This document shows, piece after piece, positions 16,460 to 26,115 of a stretch of 49,933 nt of DNA. The DNA comes from Limisphaerales bacterium (lineage in GTDB: Bacteria > Verrucomicrobiota > Verrucomicrobiia > Limisphaerales > UBA11358), in NCBI GenBank assembly GCA_003161635.1, contig PMOA01000098.1, positions 18,618 to 68,550 on the forward strand, read 5' to 3'. Position 1 is the first letter of the stretch; the number at the start of each line of letters is the position of its first letter. A program made the translations under genes and the position numbers. The notes under the pieces were generated by a model. That model was not told the DNA's origin, did no database searches, and saw only the letters and a list, made by a program, of their open reading frames with translations.

Positions 16460-18715
16460 ATGATGATCAAAATGATGCGGCAAATACGGAAGCCTTCCGC
16501 GGGGTGGCCGTTTGTCCTTTTTCTTTTATTTGTTTGCGGAGATTGGCCGATGGTTGCGCATGCGAATGACATGCTGACAAATGCCTCCGACGTGTTGGCG
16601 CTCTCCGCCAAGGAGGCGGCGGCGGGCCTCCCGATTTCTGTGAAAGGCGTTGTCACCGCCGCCGAAACCAACTGGAATGGAAGATTCTTCGTGCAGGATT
16701 CCAGCGGTGGCGTCTTTGTGGAGAACATCAGCAACCAGCAACCCGTCCCCGGCGACGAAGTGGAAGTGTCCGGCATAAGTCATCCGGGCGGATACGCCCC
16801 CATCATCAGAAAGCCACATTGGAAAAAGCTGGGCACCACGCCGCTGCCGGAAGCCAAGCCGGTTACCAGCGAACGGTTAATGTCTGGAGTCGAAGACGGC
16901 CAGCGCATCGAGATTTCAGGCATCGTGAGAACCGCGCAATTAAGTGGGAACCGGATTGGAATTGAACTGGTCTCCGGCGGATACCGTTTTCGCGCCTATT
17001 TTCCCATCGCACCAAAGGTTGAACCGCAATCATTGGTCGGTGCGAAAGTTTTATTGCGAGGCACTGCGGGCGCGGCTTTCAACGGTTCCTTGCGACATTT
17101 TTTAACCGTCACGCTGTTTATCCCGCAACTGGCTGATTTTATTGTCGAGGAACCCGCTCCAGCCAATCTTTTCGACCAACCGTTGATTCCGCTCAACAGC
17201 ATCGCCCAATATCGCAAGGATCGTTCGCCCGGCAATCAGGTCCACGTCAAAGGCGTTGTCACTTATCAAAGAAAGGGTGAAGACTTGTTCCTTCAAGATG
17301 CGACCGGCGGATTACAGGTCAAAAGCAAACTGGCCGAATCCGTTTCTCCGGGTGAAGCAGTCGAAGCCGTGGGATTTCCCGCCGTCGAAAATTTTCTTCC
17401 GGTTTTGGACGACGCGGTTTTCCGCAAGACGGCGGAACCACGAACCAATTTGGAACCAAAGATGGCAACCGTGGCTGAATTGCAGCAAGGGCTGCACCAC
17501 GCTGATTTTGTCACCCTTCGGGGCCGGCTCATTGAGCGTTTGGTGAGAGGAATCGGACAAGGCGCGGACAAGCCGGACACCCAAACCACGTTGGTGCTCC
17601 AAACCACCAATTTCATTTTTGTCGCCGAGAAAGACATGTCCGCGCAGAACAGCTTTCTGACTGCAATACCCATCGGCAGCCTGGTTGAGGTCAGTGGCAT
17701 TTGCCTCCTGGAAAGCAGCGATGACGGGAAAATCAAATCGCTCCGCCTGCTCCTTCCCACTTCGCACGACGTCCGCATCATTGAAAAACCAAGCGGGCTG
17801 ACGCCGCAGCATCTGTTGGCAAGTCTGGTGGTTGTTTTTGTTGTTCTACTTGCAGCGGTCGGCTGGACCGTCCTGGTTGCGAAGAAAAATTTCATTTTGA
17901 AATCATTGGTGCAGGAAAAGGAAACCGCCCAACGCGAACTGCAACAAGCCCACAATCAGCTTGAAGAACGGGTCAAGGAACGGACGACCCAACTGAAAAT
18001 CGAAATGACCGCGCGCAAAGAGACGGAGCTTCAATTCCGTGCCGTCTTGACGGAACGGACGCGGCTGGCCCAGGAATTGCACGATACTTTGGAGCAGACC
18101 ATGACCGGAATCGCCTTGCAACAGGACATGGTGGCAAATCATTTAAAAAAAAATCCCGACAGTGCCTCCCACCACCTGAAACTGGCGCGGAGCTTGATGC
18201 GGCGAAGCCAGGTGGACTTGCGCCGTTCGGTCTGGGGATTGCGAAGCCGGGCCGAGGAGCAGTTCAACCTGACCAATGCGCTGATCACCAGCGGCCGGCA
18301 AATTACCAACGACACTGGGATACGCATCGAAGTTGAAACGGTTGGCGAGGCCAATCCATTGTCCGAAATCATCGAGGAAAACCTGTTGCGAATCGGTCAG
18401 GAAGCCATCACCAATGTCGTCAAACATTCCGGCGCGGTGCGGGTGAAAATCGAATTGCAGTTCAGCCCGCAGAAAGTCGTCTTGCAGGTCAGGGACGATG
18501 GGAAAGGCTTTGACCCGGAAGCCTGTGCCGGCCCAAAAGACGGACATTTTGGATTGTTGGGCATCAGAGAAAAGACAGAACGCCTAGGCGGGCAGGTTTT
18601 GATCGCCAGCACGCCGGACAGAGGCACGTCTGTTCGGGTCGAAATTCCGACCAACGAATCAAATGGCGATCAGCCTTTGCCACCGCCCACCGAAGACCAT
18701 GAAGAAAGAGTCTAA
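16460..18715 (+). CDS. Sensor histidine kinase, NarL/DegS type, with OB-fold-like exported sensor
   Basis: 751 residues from the ATG at 16460; an earlier in-frame ATG at 16397 lies inside the palindrome and lengthens the N-terminus without a signal. A signal peptide or first membrane segment spans residues 10-32. Several repeats of the form 'VKGVVT......FFVQD.SGGVFV......PGDEVEV.G', like OB-fold nucleic-acid/ligand modules, fill residues about 40-430, followed by a membrane helix (about 452-474) and a coiled coil. The HisKA_3 H-box RLAQELHDTLEQTM has its phosphoacceptor His near 540. The HATPase part shows NVVKHSG, DDGKGFD and GLLGIREKTERLGG. The response regulator gene overlaps the 3' end by 17 bp. 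The signal sensed is unknown; neighbours suggest glycan-related cues. Confidence 0.88.
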   Translation: MMIKMMRQIRKPSAGWPFVLFLLFVCGDWPMVAHANDMLTNASDVLALSAKEAAAGLPISVKGVVTAAETNWNGRFFVQDSSGGVFVENISNQQPVPGDEVEVSGISHPGGYAPIIRKPHWKKLGTTPLPEAKPVTSERLMSGVEDGQRIEISGIVRTAQLSGNRIGIELVSGGYRFRAYFPIAPKVEPQSLVGAKVLLRGTAGAAFNGSLRHFLTVTLFIPQLADFIVEEPAPANLFDQPLIPLNSIAQYRKDRSPGNQVHVKGVVTYQRKGEDLFLQDATGGLQVKSKLAESVSPGEAVEAVGFPAVENFLPVLDDAVFRKTAEPRTNLEPKMATVAELQQGLHHADFVTLRGRLIERLVRGIGQGADKPDTQTTLVLQTTNFIFVAEKDMSAQNSFLTAIPIGSLVEVSGICLLESSDDGKIKSLRLLLPTSHDVRIIEKPSGLTPQHLLASLVVVFVVLLAAVGWTVLVAKKNFILKSLVQEKETAQRELQQAHNQLEERVKERTTQLKIEMTARKETELQFRAVLTERTRLAQELHDTLEQTMTGIALQQDMVANHLKKNPDSASHHLKLARSLMRRSQVDLRRSVWGLRSRAEEQFNLTNALITSGRQITNDTGIRIEVETVGEANPLSEIIEENLLRIGQEAITNVVKHSGAVRVKIELQFSPQKVVLQVRDDGKGFDPEACAGPKDGHFGLLGIREKTERLGGQVLIASTPDRGTSVRVEIPTNESNGDQPLPPPTEDHEERV

Positions 18716-19328
18716 AATCCGAATCCTCGTCGCCGACGATCACTACGTCGTCCGCATGGGAGTGATTGCGATCATCAACAACGAGCCGGACATGGAAGTC
18801 GTGGCGGAAGCCGCCAACGGAACCCAGGCCATCGAACTGTTCAACAAATACAAACCCGACCTTGTTTTACTGGATTCGCGGATGCCGCACAAAAGTGGCG
18901 TTCAAGCGGCGAAGGAAATTAAGGATCAACACCGCGCGGCCCGCATCCTGATGCTGACGGCGTTTGATGGCGATGAGGACATTCACAAAGCGCTTGCCGC
19001 CGGAGCGCAGGGATATGTTTTAAAAAGTTCCACGGGAGAACAACTCGTTCCGGCCCTGCGCGCCGTGGCGGCGGGCAAAAGCTGGATTCCCGAAGAAGTG
19101 GCGGATCGCCTCGCCAAGCGCAAAGAGTTTGAACCGCTGACACCGCGGGAGTTGGAGGTGTTGCATGAGCTGGCCAAGGGGCTGGCCAACAAACAGATCG
19201 CCCACGCTTTGAATATTACCCATTACACCACCAAAGGATACCTCAAAAATATTCTCGCCAAACTTCACGTGGCGGACCGGATCGAAGCCGTGACCGTGGC
19301 CATTCAACGCGGGCTGATTCACCTGTGA
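18699..19328 (+). CDS. Response regulator, NarL/FixJ family
   Basis: 209 residues. The receiver domain has the acidic pair LVADDH, the phosphoacceptor Asp59 in LVLLDSRMP and the conserved Lys in the YVLKSS segment. The C-terminal LuxR-type helix-turn-helix begins LTPRELEVLHELAKGLANKQIA. The start ATG at 18699 places it 17 bp inside the histidine kinase gene, so the two are a co-translated cognate pair. It is a DNA-binding transcription factor. Likely targets are the divergent promoters on either side, both of which carry the same CCCCTC-N4-GAGGGG palindrome, but this is inference. Confidence 0.93.
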   Translation: MKKESKIRILVADDHYVVRMGVIAIINNEPDMEVVAEAANGTQAIELFNKYKPDLVLLDSRMPHKSGVQAAKEIKDQHRAARILMLTAFDGDEDIHKALAAGAQGYVLKSSTGEQLVPALRAVAAGKSWIPEEVADRLAKRKEFEPLTPRELEVLHELAKGLANKQIAHALNITHYTTKGYLKNILAKLHVADRIEAVTVAIQRGLIHL

Positions 19329-19344
19329 GCGGCGGCCGGGAATT

Positions 19345-20469
19345 TCAAACCGCAAAGTTTCCGGGCAGCCAGCCGCGTTCCACGCAGTGACGGAAGTTCC
19401 ATTCGGAAGCGCGCTCCAGCTTGTAACTCCAGAAAAACCAGCCGCGGGTTCCCTCGTAATTCAAAAGTTGCGTGTCGGCGTAGGCCCGTTTGACTGATGC
19501 AATCTGGAGCGGCGACAGCCCATGCATCGCCTTTTCCGGCAATGATAGTGACCATTCGCCGACAATCACAGGCAATTCCTCGCGTTGCATTTCGTCCAGC
19601 GCTTCCTTGCGGTTGATGGAGAACTCAAGCTGTTCCTGCGCGGTGCGACCCCGGTCTTTTTCGCTAAAGCATTGATAGAGGTGCGTGTCCAGAATGACAT
19701 TGCTGAACGCCGGCTCCTGCATGAATTTTTTCCAGGCAAGCGGGCGAAACGAATCATGAAAGACAATGGCGACCTCGGGATCAAGATATTTGCGAAGACG
19801 CGCGTAGGCGTCCTGATAAAATTGCCGAAGGATTTCCAGCGGCACGACATCGCGCGGCTCATTCAGCAATTCAATCCCGAACAGCGCTGGATGTTTTCCA
19901 TATTTTTGCGCGAAACTTTCGAGGACGCGCAAGGTCTCCTGGATGTTTTTGGGGTCCTTCGGCCAGTTGATTGGCCCGCTCCGCCCGCTGTGGTCCCAGC
20001 CGTTTTGACTGCCCGGCGCGCCATGCAAATCCAAAAGCAATTTCAAGCCATTGCGCTGCGCCTGCTCCAACGCGAAATCTATGAATTGAGCCGATGCAAC
20101 AAACGGCTTCGGCGCTTCGAGGGCCCAATAACCGACGGGCAAACGCACGGCGTTAAGTCCGCAATTTTTGATCCAGCGAAAATCCTCGGCGGTGATAAAA
20201 GTCTCACGATGACGGTCCAGCCGGTTCTTGGCCCGATCTCCCAAGGCAAGACAAAGGCTGTATTCATCCGGTGCATCGGTGTCGCGATAAATGTCCGGCA
20301 CCATCCACTTTTCAAGCACGAGCCAGCCGCCGAGATTTACGCCGCGAATTTTGCCGGGCACATTTACGGACTCCCCGGCGTAAGTCCCCATGCTTTTTCC
20401 TTCGAGCAACAAAACCGCTCCGGCCATTGCCGTGGTTTTTAGAAAATCGCGTCTATCAAATTCTTTCAT
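19345..20469 (-). CDS. Tat-exported glycoside hydrolase family 5, exo-beta-1,3-glucanase-like
   Basis: 374 residues from the ATG at 20469 (MKEFDRRDFLK); an in-frame ATG at 20493 is also possible. The N-terminus is a twin-arginine type signal (DRRDFLKTTAMAGAVLLLEG). The catalytic domain opens with the GH5 motif IRGVNLGGWLVLEKW, also seen in fungal-type exo-1,3-glucanases (GH5_9). The acid/base Glu is in ELLNEPRD near residue 202 and the nucleophile Glu in VIVGEWSLS near residue 303; HLYQCF lies between them. Probably a periplasmic glucanase. It converges on the response regulator gene with a gap of only 16 bp, and is divergent from the second GH5 gene. Confidence 0.87.
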   Translation of the reverse strand: MKEFDRRDFLKTTAMAGAVLLLEGKSMGTYAGESVNVPGKIRGVNLGGWLVLEKWMVPDIYRDTDAPDEYSLCLALGDRAKNRLDRHRETFITAEDFRWIKNCGLNAVRLPVGYWALEAPKPFVASAQFIDFALEQAQRNGLKLLLDLHGAPGSQNGWDHSGRSGPINWPKDPKNIQETLRVLESFAQKYGKHPALFGIELLNEPRDVVPLEILRQFYQDAYARLRKYLDPEVAIVFHDSFRPLAWKKFMQEPAFSNVILDTHLYQCFSEKDRGRTAQEQLEFSINRKEALDEMQREELPVIVGEWSLSLPEKAMHGLSPLQIASVKRAYADTQLLNYEGTRGWFFWSYKLERASEWNFRHCVERGWLPGNFAV

Positions 20470-20512
20470 ATATTTTTTGTAGTAATTGAACAAATCCGCC
20501 AGCCGTCAACCA

Positions 20513-20528
20513 CCCCTCTTTGGAGGGG
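20513..20528. promoter_or_regulatory. Perfect palindrome in divergent promoter region (copy 2)
   Basis: CCCCTC-TTTG-GAGGGG, identical over 16 bp to the copy at 16390-16405. It lies between the two divergent GH5 genes (starts 20469 and 20663). Both copies occur in the divergent intergenic regions of this locus, and in both an ATG follows closely on the right. It could be an operator for the adjacent response regulator. Confidence 0.5.
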
Positions 20529-20662
20529 GATGACGCCAATGCAATTCTGTGCGACTTTAGGCAATCGCCTGCATGAATCGCCATTATTATGATGGAGTCC
20601 GCCTGACTACAGGCGATCCACCCGTTGTAATTGGTCCGCCACCCTATAAATATCCGGGCAAT

Positions 20663-23600
20663 ATGTTTCGGCGAATATCCATTTTTTTGCGCGCGCGATT
20701 TTTCTGCGCGCTGGTTTCAATTGGGTTCAGTGCTCTCCCCTTTTCTTCGCGGGCGAGTTATCTGCATGCCTATGGCGTGACCAATCTGGACAATAACAAT
20801 CAACCGATCATTTTACGCGGGGTGAATCTTGGTTCCTGGCTCTGGCCGGAGTTTTACATGATGGGCAATCTCAGCCTGCCTAATTATGCAAACGCCGGCA
20901 CGGGTAGCGGCGGAATCAACAACTACTACGACGCCTTCGTTGCGGCGATACAGGACGTGCTCGGCGGCGACATGAACCTGACCGCTCAAGTCTTGGACAC
21001 TTATTGGAGCAATTTCATCACTGCGGAGGACATCGTGTATCTTCACCGTCAACGCTTCAATTCTGTGCGCGTGCCGTTCGATTTCGAGGAATTTTTCTGC
21101 GTCACCAACTGGGCAAACAATTATCCAACCAACGGCTATGACATTGACACCGGCTTCAAGTATTTCGACAACTTGCTGGCCTGGTGTTCCACCAATAACA
21201 TTTATGTCATCCCTGATTTTCATTGTCCGCCCGGTGGTCCGAATAATTTTGCCGTCGTCAATTACGGCGGAACCTTGAACACCAACACCGCCAGTGTGTT
21301 TGTCAACTCCGCAAACCTTGCTTTATGCACACACATCTGGACAAGGATTGCCGCGCGTTATTTGACGAACCAATGGATCGGCGGCTATGACCTGCTCAAT
21401 GAACCGGTGAACACCAGCGACACTACTCACAGTCCCGGTCGGGTAGGCAGTCCGTTTTTGGCGAACACTTATTCCAACCTGGTTCATGCCATCCGGTCAG
21501 TAGATGCCAATCACATGCTTCTATGTGAGGGCGACGCTTATGCCAGCACTTTTAGCAACATGGAAAACCCGTCGTGGACCGACCCGAATTCCAACTTGAG
21601 TTTTTCCGACCACGACTACGGGAGTTCGCTGCCGCTGGGCACGGGCAACCGTTCAACGTGCATCAGTCTTAATCTCCCGGATTGGGCGGGTGAATTTGGC
21701 TTGAACTCCACGCGCTGGAACAATCGGATCATCGCCAACACTTACGAAGCGCCGTTCACACAGTCCGGGAAAACCATCCAGGAAGGACACTGTTATTGGG
21801 CTTACAAGGCTTGCCTGTGGGACGTGCTGGTGCAAAACCCGCAGACTCCCGGCTGGAAGGCATTGAAAGCCTACTGGGCATCCGGCAACAGCTCCAGTCT
21901 CAAACCATCCGTCACAAACGCCTTTAAATGGCTGATAAGTTATGCACAGGCGGCCAACTTCACCAATTGTGTCGTGCGCGTGGAACTGGCAGACAGTCTG
22001 ATGCGCCCGAACACCAACAGCGCCGGCACCGGCTTTTCACAAACCAATTTGCCGTACAATAGCAGCGTGACCATTCCCGGAAAAAATTTTGCCGTGGATT
22101 ATGACATGGGTGATTCCAACGTGGCTTACGTGGACAGCGTCTCCGAAGATCAGGCCAACAATGGACCGCATGGAACGATCTGGAACAGCGGTTCGTTTGG
22201 CCGCAATGACGGCGTGGACACCACCACCTGCACCGATCCCGGCACACTGTTGAAGGTCGGCTGGAATGACGCCGGCGAATGGCAACGACACACGGTCACT
22301 TGCACTCCGGGAACCTATGATCTTTATATCCGCTTTGCCTGCGGCGCGGCGGGCGGTCAACTCAACGTGATGGTCAACAGCAATGATATCTCTGGAATAA
22401 TTACTCTGCCGTTTACTGGCAGTTATACCACTTACTCAACTTATCTTGTTCCTGGTGTGATGGTCACAAATTCCGGCCCGGCGATAGTTCAAATCAATTG
22501 CATCAATCCAGGTTACGATCTGCTTTGGGTTGAGTTCGTTCCATCCAGCGGCGCGCCTTTGCCGCCGGTTGGCGAAACGGTCATCGGCGCGCAACCGGGA
22601 GTTCCCGTCGGACTGACCGCTGGAATTCAAGCGATGGCGGGTAATTCCGAAGTGTCGTTGAACTGGGTCGCGTGTGAAAGCACCACCATTTACAATGTCA
22701 AACGCAGCCTGATCCAAGGAGGGCCTTACGCAACCATAGCCAACTGTTCCAGCCTGAGCTATCCCGACAAGGGTTTGACCAATGGAGTCAACTATTACTA
22801 TGCCGTGTCAGCGTCCAATTCATACGGCGAAAGCAGCAACTCGACAGAAGTGAGCGCCACTCCGCAGACAAACAGTTTGCCGTCGCCGTTGATGGACGAC
22901 GACGTTGGGCTGGCCACGTTATGGAGCGGAGACGCCGGCGATGTCGGCTGGCCCGGCAGCGCAGGCCAGGCCAGCGGCACTTACACCGTCGTGGGTTCAG
23001 GCGTGGACATTTGGAACAACGCAGACTCGTTCCATTACGTTTACCGCGGCGTCTCCGGGGATTTTACCAACGTCGTCCGGGTCGTGACTCTGCAAAACAC
23101 GGATCCATGGGCCAAAGCCGGATTGATGATCCGGGGAAATCTCAATCAGAATTCAATGAACGCCCTCATCGCCATCACTCCGCAAAACGGCGCGCTTTTT
23201 TCCTTTCGAACCGATGCGGGAGCCGCGAGCCACAGCAGTGCTGGTTCGGGCACGGCGCCTTATTGGGTGAAACTGGTCCGGACCGGCAATTTATTCACCG
23301 GATACAGCTCGCCGGACGGCGCAAACTGGAATCAGGTCGGTTCAACCAACCTGCCCATGTCGGCCAACGCGTTTCTGGGACTGGCAGTGACGGCGCACAA
23401 TAATACCAAGACGAACACCGCGACATTCGACAATCTCAACATGATTTTTCAATTGCCGCCGCCGCCAACCGGTTTGGGAGCAACATCGGGCGAAACCCAA
23501 ATTGGACTCCATTGGCCGGCGGTGACCGGAGCCACGAGTTACACTGTCAGGCGCGCAACCTCCAGCGGCGGGCCATACTCGGTCATTGCGACTGTTCTGG

Positions 23601-23932
23601 CGGGAACAAATTACACGGACATTACGATTACCAACGGCGTCACTTATTACTATGTCATCACGTCGGCAAACTGGAATGGTGAAAGCGCCAACTCGAGCCA
23701 GGTGACAGCCGCCGCGCCGCTGCCACGTCTGACACCGGACTATTCCGGCGGCAATTTGACCTTGTCCTGGCCGCAAACCGCGACGAGCTTCAGACTTTAC
23801 GGCACAACAAATCTGACACCGCCTGTTATCTGGTCTTTGATGACTAATATGGTGATACCGTCTAACAACACTTCGAGTGTAATCATCCAACCGGGTAATC
23901 AGATCATTTTTTTCCGATTGGTGGCTCCTTGA
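20663..23932 (+). CDS. Secreted multidomain GH5 glycosidase with CBM6-like, Fn3 and jelly-roll modules
   Basis: 1089 residues from the ATG at 20663, which is followed by a good signal peptide (RRISIFLRARFFCALVSIGF..., cleavage near SRAS). The GH5 domain (about 35-430) has ILRGVNLGSWLWPEF, acid/base Glu in GYDLLNEPVN near 246 and nucleophile in DWAGEFGLNS near 342. Next is a CBM6-like module (about 490-640, with LLKVGWNDAGEWQRHTV), two Fn3-like domains ('YNVKRS...GPY.TIA...YYYAVSASN' and its later twin) and, between them, a DUF1349-like jelly roll (about 770-935). The C-terminal ~70 residues (LTLSWP....FRLYGTTNLTPPVIW ... FFRLVAP) match the tail shared by other island proteins. Coupled to the next gene by a TTGA overlap. 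Confidence 0.85.
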   Translation: MFRRISIFLRARFFCALVSIGFSALPFSSRASYLHAYGVTNLDNNNQPIILRGVNLGSWLWPEFYMMGNLSLPNYANAGTGSGGINNYYDAFVAAIQDVLGGDMNLTAQVLDTYWSNFITAEDIVYLHRQRFNSVRVPFDFEEFFCVTNWANNYPTNGYDIDTGFKYFDNLLAWCSTNNIYVIPDFHCPPGGPNNFAVVNYGGTLNTNTASVFVNSANLALCTHIWTRIAARYLTNQWIGGYDLLNEPVNTSDTTHSPGRVGSPFLANTYSNLVHAIRSVDANHMLLCEGDAYASTFSNMENPSWTDPNSNLSFSDHDYGSSLPLGTGNRSTCISLNLPDWAGEFGLNSTRWNNRIIANTYEAPFTQSGKTIQEGHCYWAYKACLWDVLVQNPQTPGWKALKAYWASGNSSSLKPSVTNAFKWLISYAQAANFTNCVVRVELADSLMRPNTNSAGTGFSQTNLPYNSSVTIPGKNFAVDYDMGDSNVAYVDSVSEDQANNGPHGTIWNSGSFGRNDGVDTTTCTDPGTLLKVGWNDAGEWQRHTVTCTPGTYDLYIRFACGAAGGQLNVMVNSNDISGIITLPFTGSYTTYSTYLVPGVMVTNSGPAIVQINCINPGYDLLWVEFVPSSGAPLPPVGETVIGAQPGVPVGLTAGIQAMAGNSEVSLNWVACESTTIYNVKRSLIQGGPYATIANCSSLSYPDKGLTNGVNYYYAVSASNSYGESSNSTEVSATPQTNSLPSPLMDDDVGLATLWSGDAGDVGWPGSAGQASGTYTVVGSGVDIWNNADSFHYVYRGVSGDFTNVVRVVTLQNTDPWAKAGLMIRGNLNQNSMNALIAITPQNGALFSFRTDAGAASHSSAGSGTAPYWVKLVRTGNLFTGYSSPDGANWNQVGSTNLPMSANAFLGLAVTAHNNTKTNTATFDNLNMIFQLPPPPTGLGATSGETQIGLHWPAVTGATSYTVRRATSSGGPYSVIATVLAGTNYTDITITNGVTYYYVITSANWNGESANSSQVTAAAPLPRLTPDYSGGNLTLSWPQTATSFRLYGTTNLTPPVIWSLMTNMVIPSNNTSSVIIQPGNQIIFFRLVAP

Positions 23933-26046
23933 AACAACAACTTAACTTCACATTTATATACCAAACTTTTTCCGTGAAAATTCTCATAACCATCATCATG
24001 CTGGGTTCTGCTGTCGTTGCCTCCGCTGCCGACTGGCCTTCAAAGATATTTGCACCCTATATGTATATTGGCGCAGATGACAATTTTCAGATCACGCAAT
24101 GCGACGACGCCTGCGGCCAGAAATTTTATACCATCGCCTTTATTATTGCCGGCGATCATAAGAATCAGGCGTGGGACGGACGTTTTTCGATGGAAACGAA
24201 TCTGTATGCCGATCAGATAAGTGCAATTCGCAAACGTGGCGGCGATGTGATTGTTTCCTTCGGTGGTGGTGGCGGAACGGAACTGGCCATTGTCGAACCA
24301 GACGCAGCGGCACTGGAAGCGAAATATCAGTCCGTCATTGACCGCTATAAGTTGACCTGGCTGGATTTCGACATTGAAGGTGATGCCTTGTCCAAATCGG
24401 ATGTCAACCAACGGCGCAATGCCGTTCTCGCCAAACTACAGGCAAAAAATCCGGGACTGATTATTTCCTACACACTGCCGGTTGACCCGGATGGCATTCC
24501 TGACAATGCGCAACAACTTCTTGTGGGCGCAAAAGCGAAAGGCGTGAAGGTTCATTCCGCCAACGTGATGACGATGGATTTTGGCGCGCACTTTTCCAAA
24601 GGTAAAAAGATGAGCGACGTTTCCATCGCCAGCGCACTCAAGGCTCATGAACAGTGCGGGAAAATTGACCCGGAGATTCAGATCGGCCTCACACCGATGA
24701 TTGGCCAGAACGATGAACGCGGTGAAATTTTCACCCAAGACAATGCGAAGGAACTGAAAAAATGGCCGAAGGCGCAGCCGTGGGTTTGCAGCCTTTCATT
24801 TTGGGCGAGCAATCGCGACGCCGGCGGGGACGGCAAAGAAAAAAACGGTAATACCACCAGCGGCATCCAGCAAAAGCCCTGGGACTTCACTTTGATTTTT
24901 AAACCGTTCACGACCACGCCGGTCGCAGCGGAGTCAAAGCCGGCATTGACGATTGATCTGGCGGCGATTGACCGCGCGCGCATTTTCAAGGCGGCGGACG
25001 CCGCGCTCAAGCTTAAACCGTTTACCATCACAAAATATCACTCTAATCAAAGCCAAGGCGGGACGAATGATTTTTATTCCAACGCCGACTATTTCTGGCC
25101 CGACCCGACGAAGCCGGATGGACTGCCTTACATCAACCGCGACGGCGAATCGAATCCGAATAATTTCTGGCAACACCGGATGGCGATGCGTAATTTGCGC
25201 GACGCGGTGGCGGCGCTGGCCGCAGCCTACAAAGTCACCGGCGAAGATCGTTACGCGACGAAGGCCGCTGAGCTGTTGCGCGTGTTCTTTCTCGATCCGA
25301 AAACGCGGATGAATCCGAATCTGCAATATGCGCAGACGGTGCCGGGCCGGTCGCCGGGCCGCAGTTATGGCATCATTGACGGGTTGCATCTGATTGAGAT
25401 TCCGCCGGCCATCACGGCGATGGAGAAATCACCGGCATTCACGCCGGAACTGGTCACAGGCTTGAAGCAATGGTTTCAAACGATGGCCGATTGGATGGTC
25501 ACGAGCACGAACGGGCGGATCGAGGCCGCCGCCAAGAACAATCATTCGGTGGCGTTCTGGCTGCAAATCGCCTGTTACGCGCGGTTCATAGGCGACGAGG
25601 GGAAGCTGGCCGAATGCCGGCGGCAGTTCAAGGAACTGTTTGTTCCGGACCAGATGGCGGCGGACGGCGGTTTTCCGCTCGAACTCCAGCGCACGAAGCC
25701 CTACGGTTATTCCATCTTCCAGTTCGACAACATGGTCACGCTTTGCCAGGTGCTTTCGACGCCGGACGACAATCTGTGGAAGTTCGAGTTGCCCGATGGA
25801 CGCGGGATTCGCAAGGCCGTGACGTATTTGTATCCGTTCCTCGCGGACAAATCGAAATGGCCGCTCAAGCCGGACGTGCAGGCCTGGGACGTCTGGCCGG
25901 CGCGGCAACCGGGCCTGCTGTTTGCCGGCCTTGCATTTCAGGAACCAAAACATCTGGCGTTGTGGAAAAAATTGCCACCGGATCCAATTGACGCCGAAGT
26001 CCGCCGCAATATCGCCATCACACAACCGATCCTCTGGCTTCAATAA
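23929..26046 (+). CDS. GH18 chitinase-like / alginate-lyase-like fusion enzyme
   Basis: 705 residues if read from the TTG at 23929, which overlaps the preceding stop codon. A GTG at 23974 (VKILITIIMLGSAVVASAAD) would give a cleaner signal peptide and may be the true start. Residues about 35-330 resemble GH18 chitinases: GADDNFQITQC, VIVSFGGGGG and the catalytic LDFDIEG, where the final Glu is the proton donor, although the first Asp of DxxDxDxE is Thr. Residues about 340-700 match the alginate-lyase-like family (PF05426), with DFYSNADYFWPDPTKPDGLP and the NNHSVAFWLQ segment bearing the catalytic His. The linker has no second signal peptide and no frameshift, so the fusion seems genuine. Substrates remain uncertain. 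Confidence 0.8.
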   Translation: MKQQLNFTFIYQTFSVKILITIIMLGSAVVASAADWPSKIFAPYMYIGADDNFQITQCDDACGQKFYTIAFIIAGDHKNQAWDGRFSMETNLYADQISAIRKRGGDVIVSFGGGGGTELAIVEPDAAALEAKYQSVIDRYKLTWLDFDIEGDALSKSDVNQRRNAVLAKLQAKNPGLIISYTLPVDPDGIPDNAQQLLVGAKAKGVKVHSANVMTMDFGAHFSKGKKMSDVSIASALKAHEQCGKIDPEIQIGLTPMIGQNDERGEIFTQDNAKELKKWPKAQPWVCSLSFWASNRDAGGDGKEKNGNTTSGIQQKPWDFTLIFKPFTTTPVAAESKPALTIDLAAIDRARIFKAADAALKLKPFTITKYHSNQSQGGTNDFYSNADYFWPDPTKPDGLPYINRDGESNPNNFWQHRMAMRNLRDAVAALAAAYKVTGEDRYATKAAELLRVFFLDPKTRMNPNLQYAQTVPGRSPGRSYGIIDGLHLIEIPPAITAMEKSPAFTPELVTGLKQWFQTMADWMVTSTNGRIEAAAKNNHSVAFWLQIACYARFIGDEGKLAECRRQFKELFVPDQMAADGGFPLELQRTKPYGYSIFQFDNMVTLCQVLSTPDDNLWKFELPDGRGIRKAVTYLYPFLADKSKWPLKPDVQAWDVWPARQPGLLFAGLAFQEPKHLALWKKLPPDPIDAEVRRNIAITQPILWLQ

Positions 26047-26115
26047 GGAAATATTAATATGTTCGAATCATTTTCTTTTAACCCCGGCTATCGCTTTGAC
26101 ATTCATAAAAATTGT

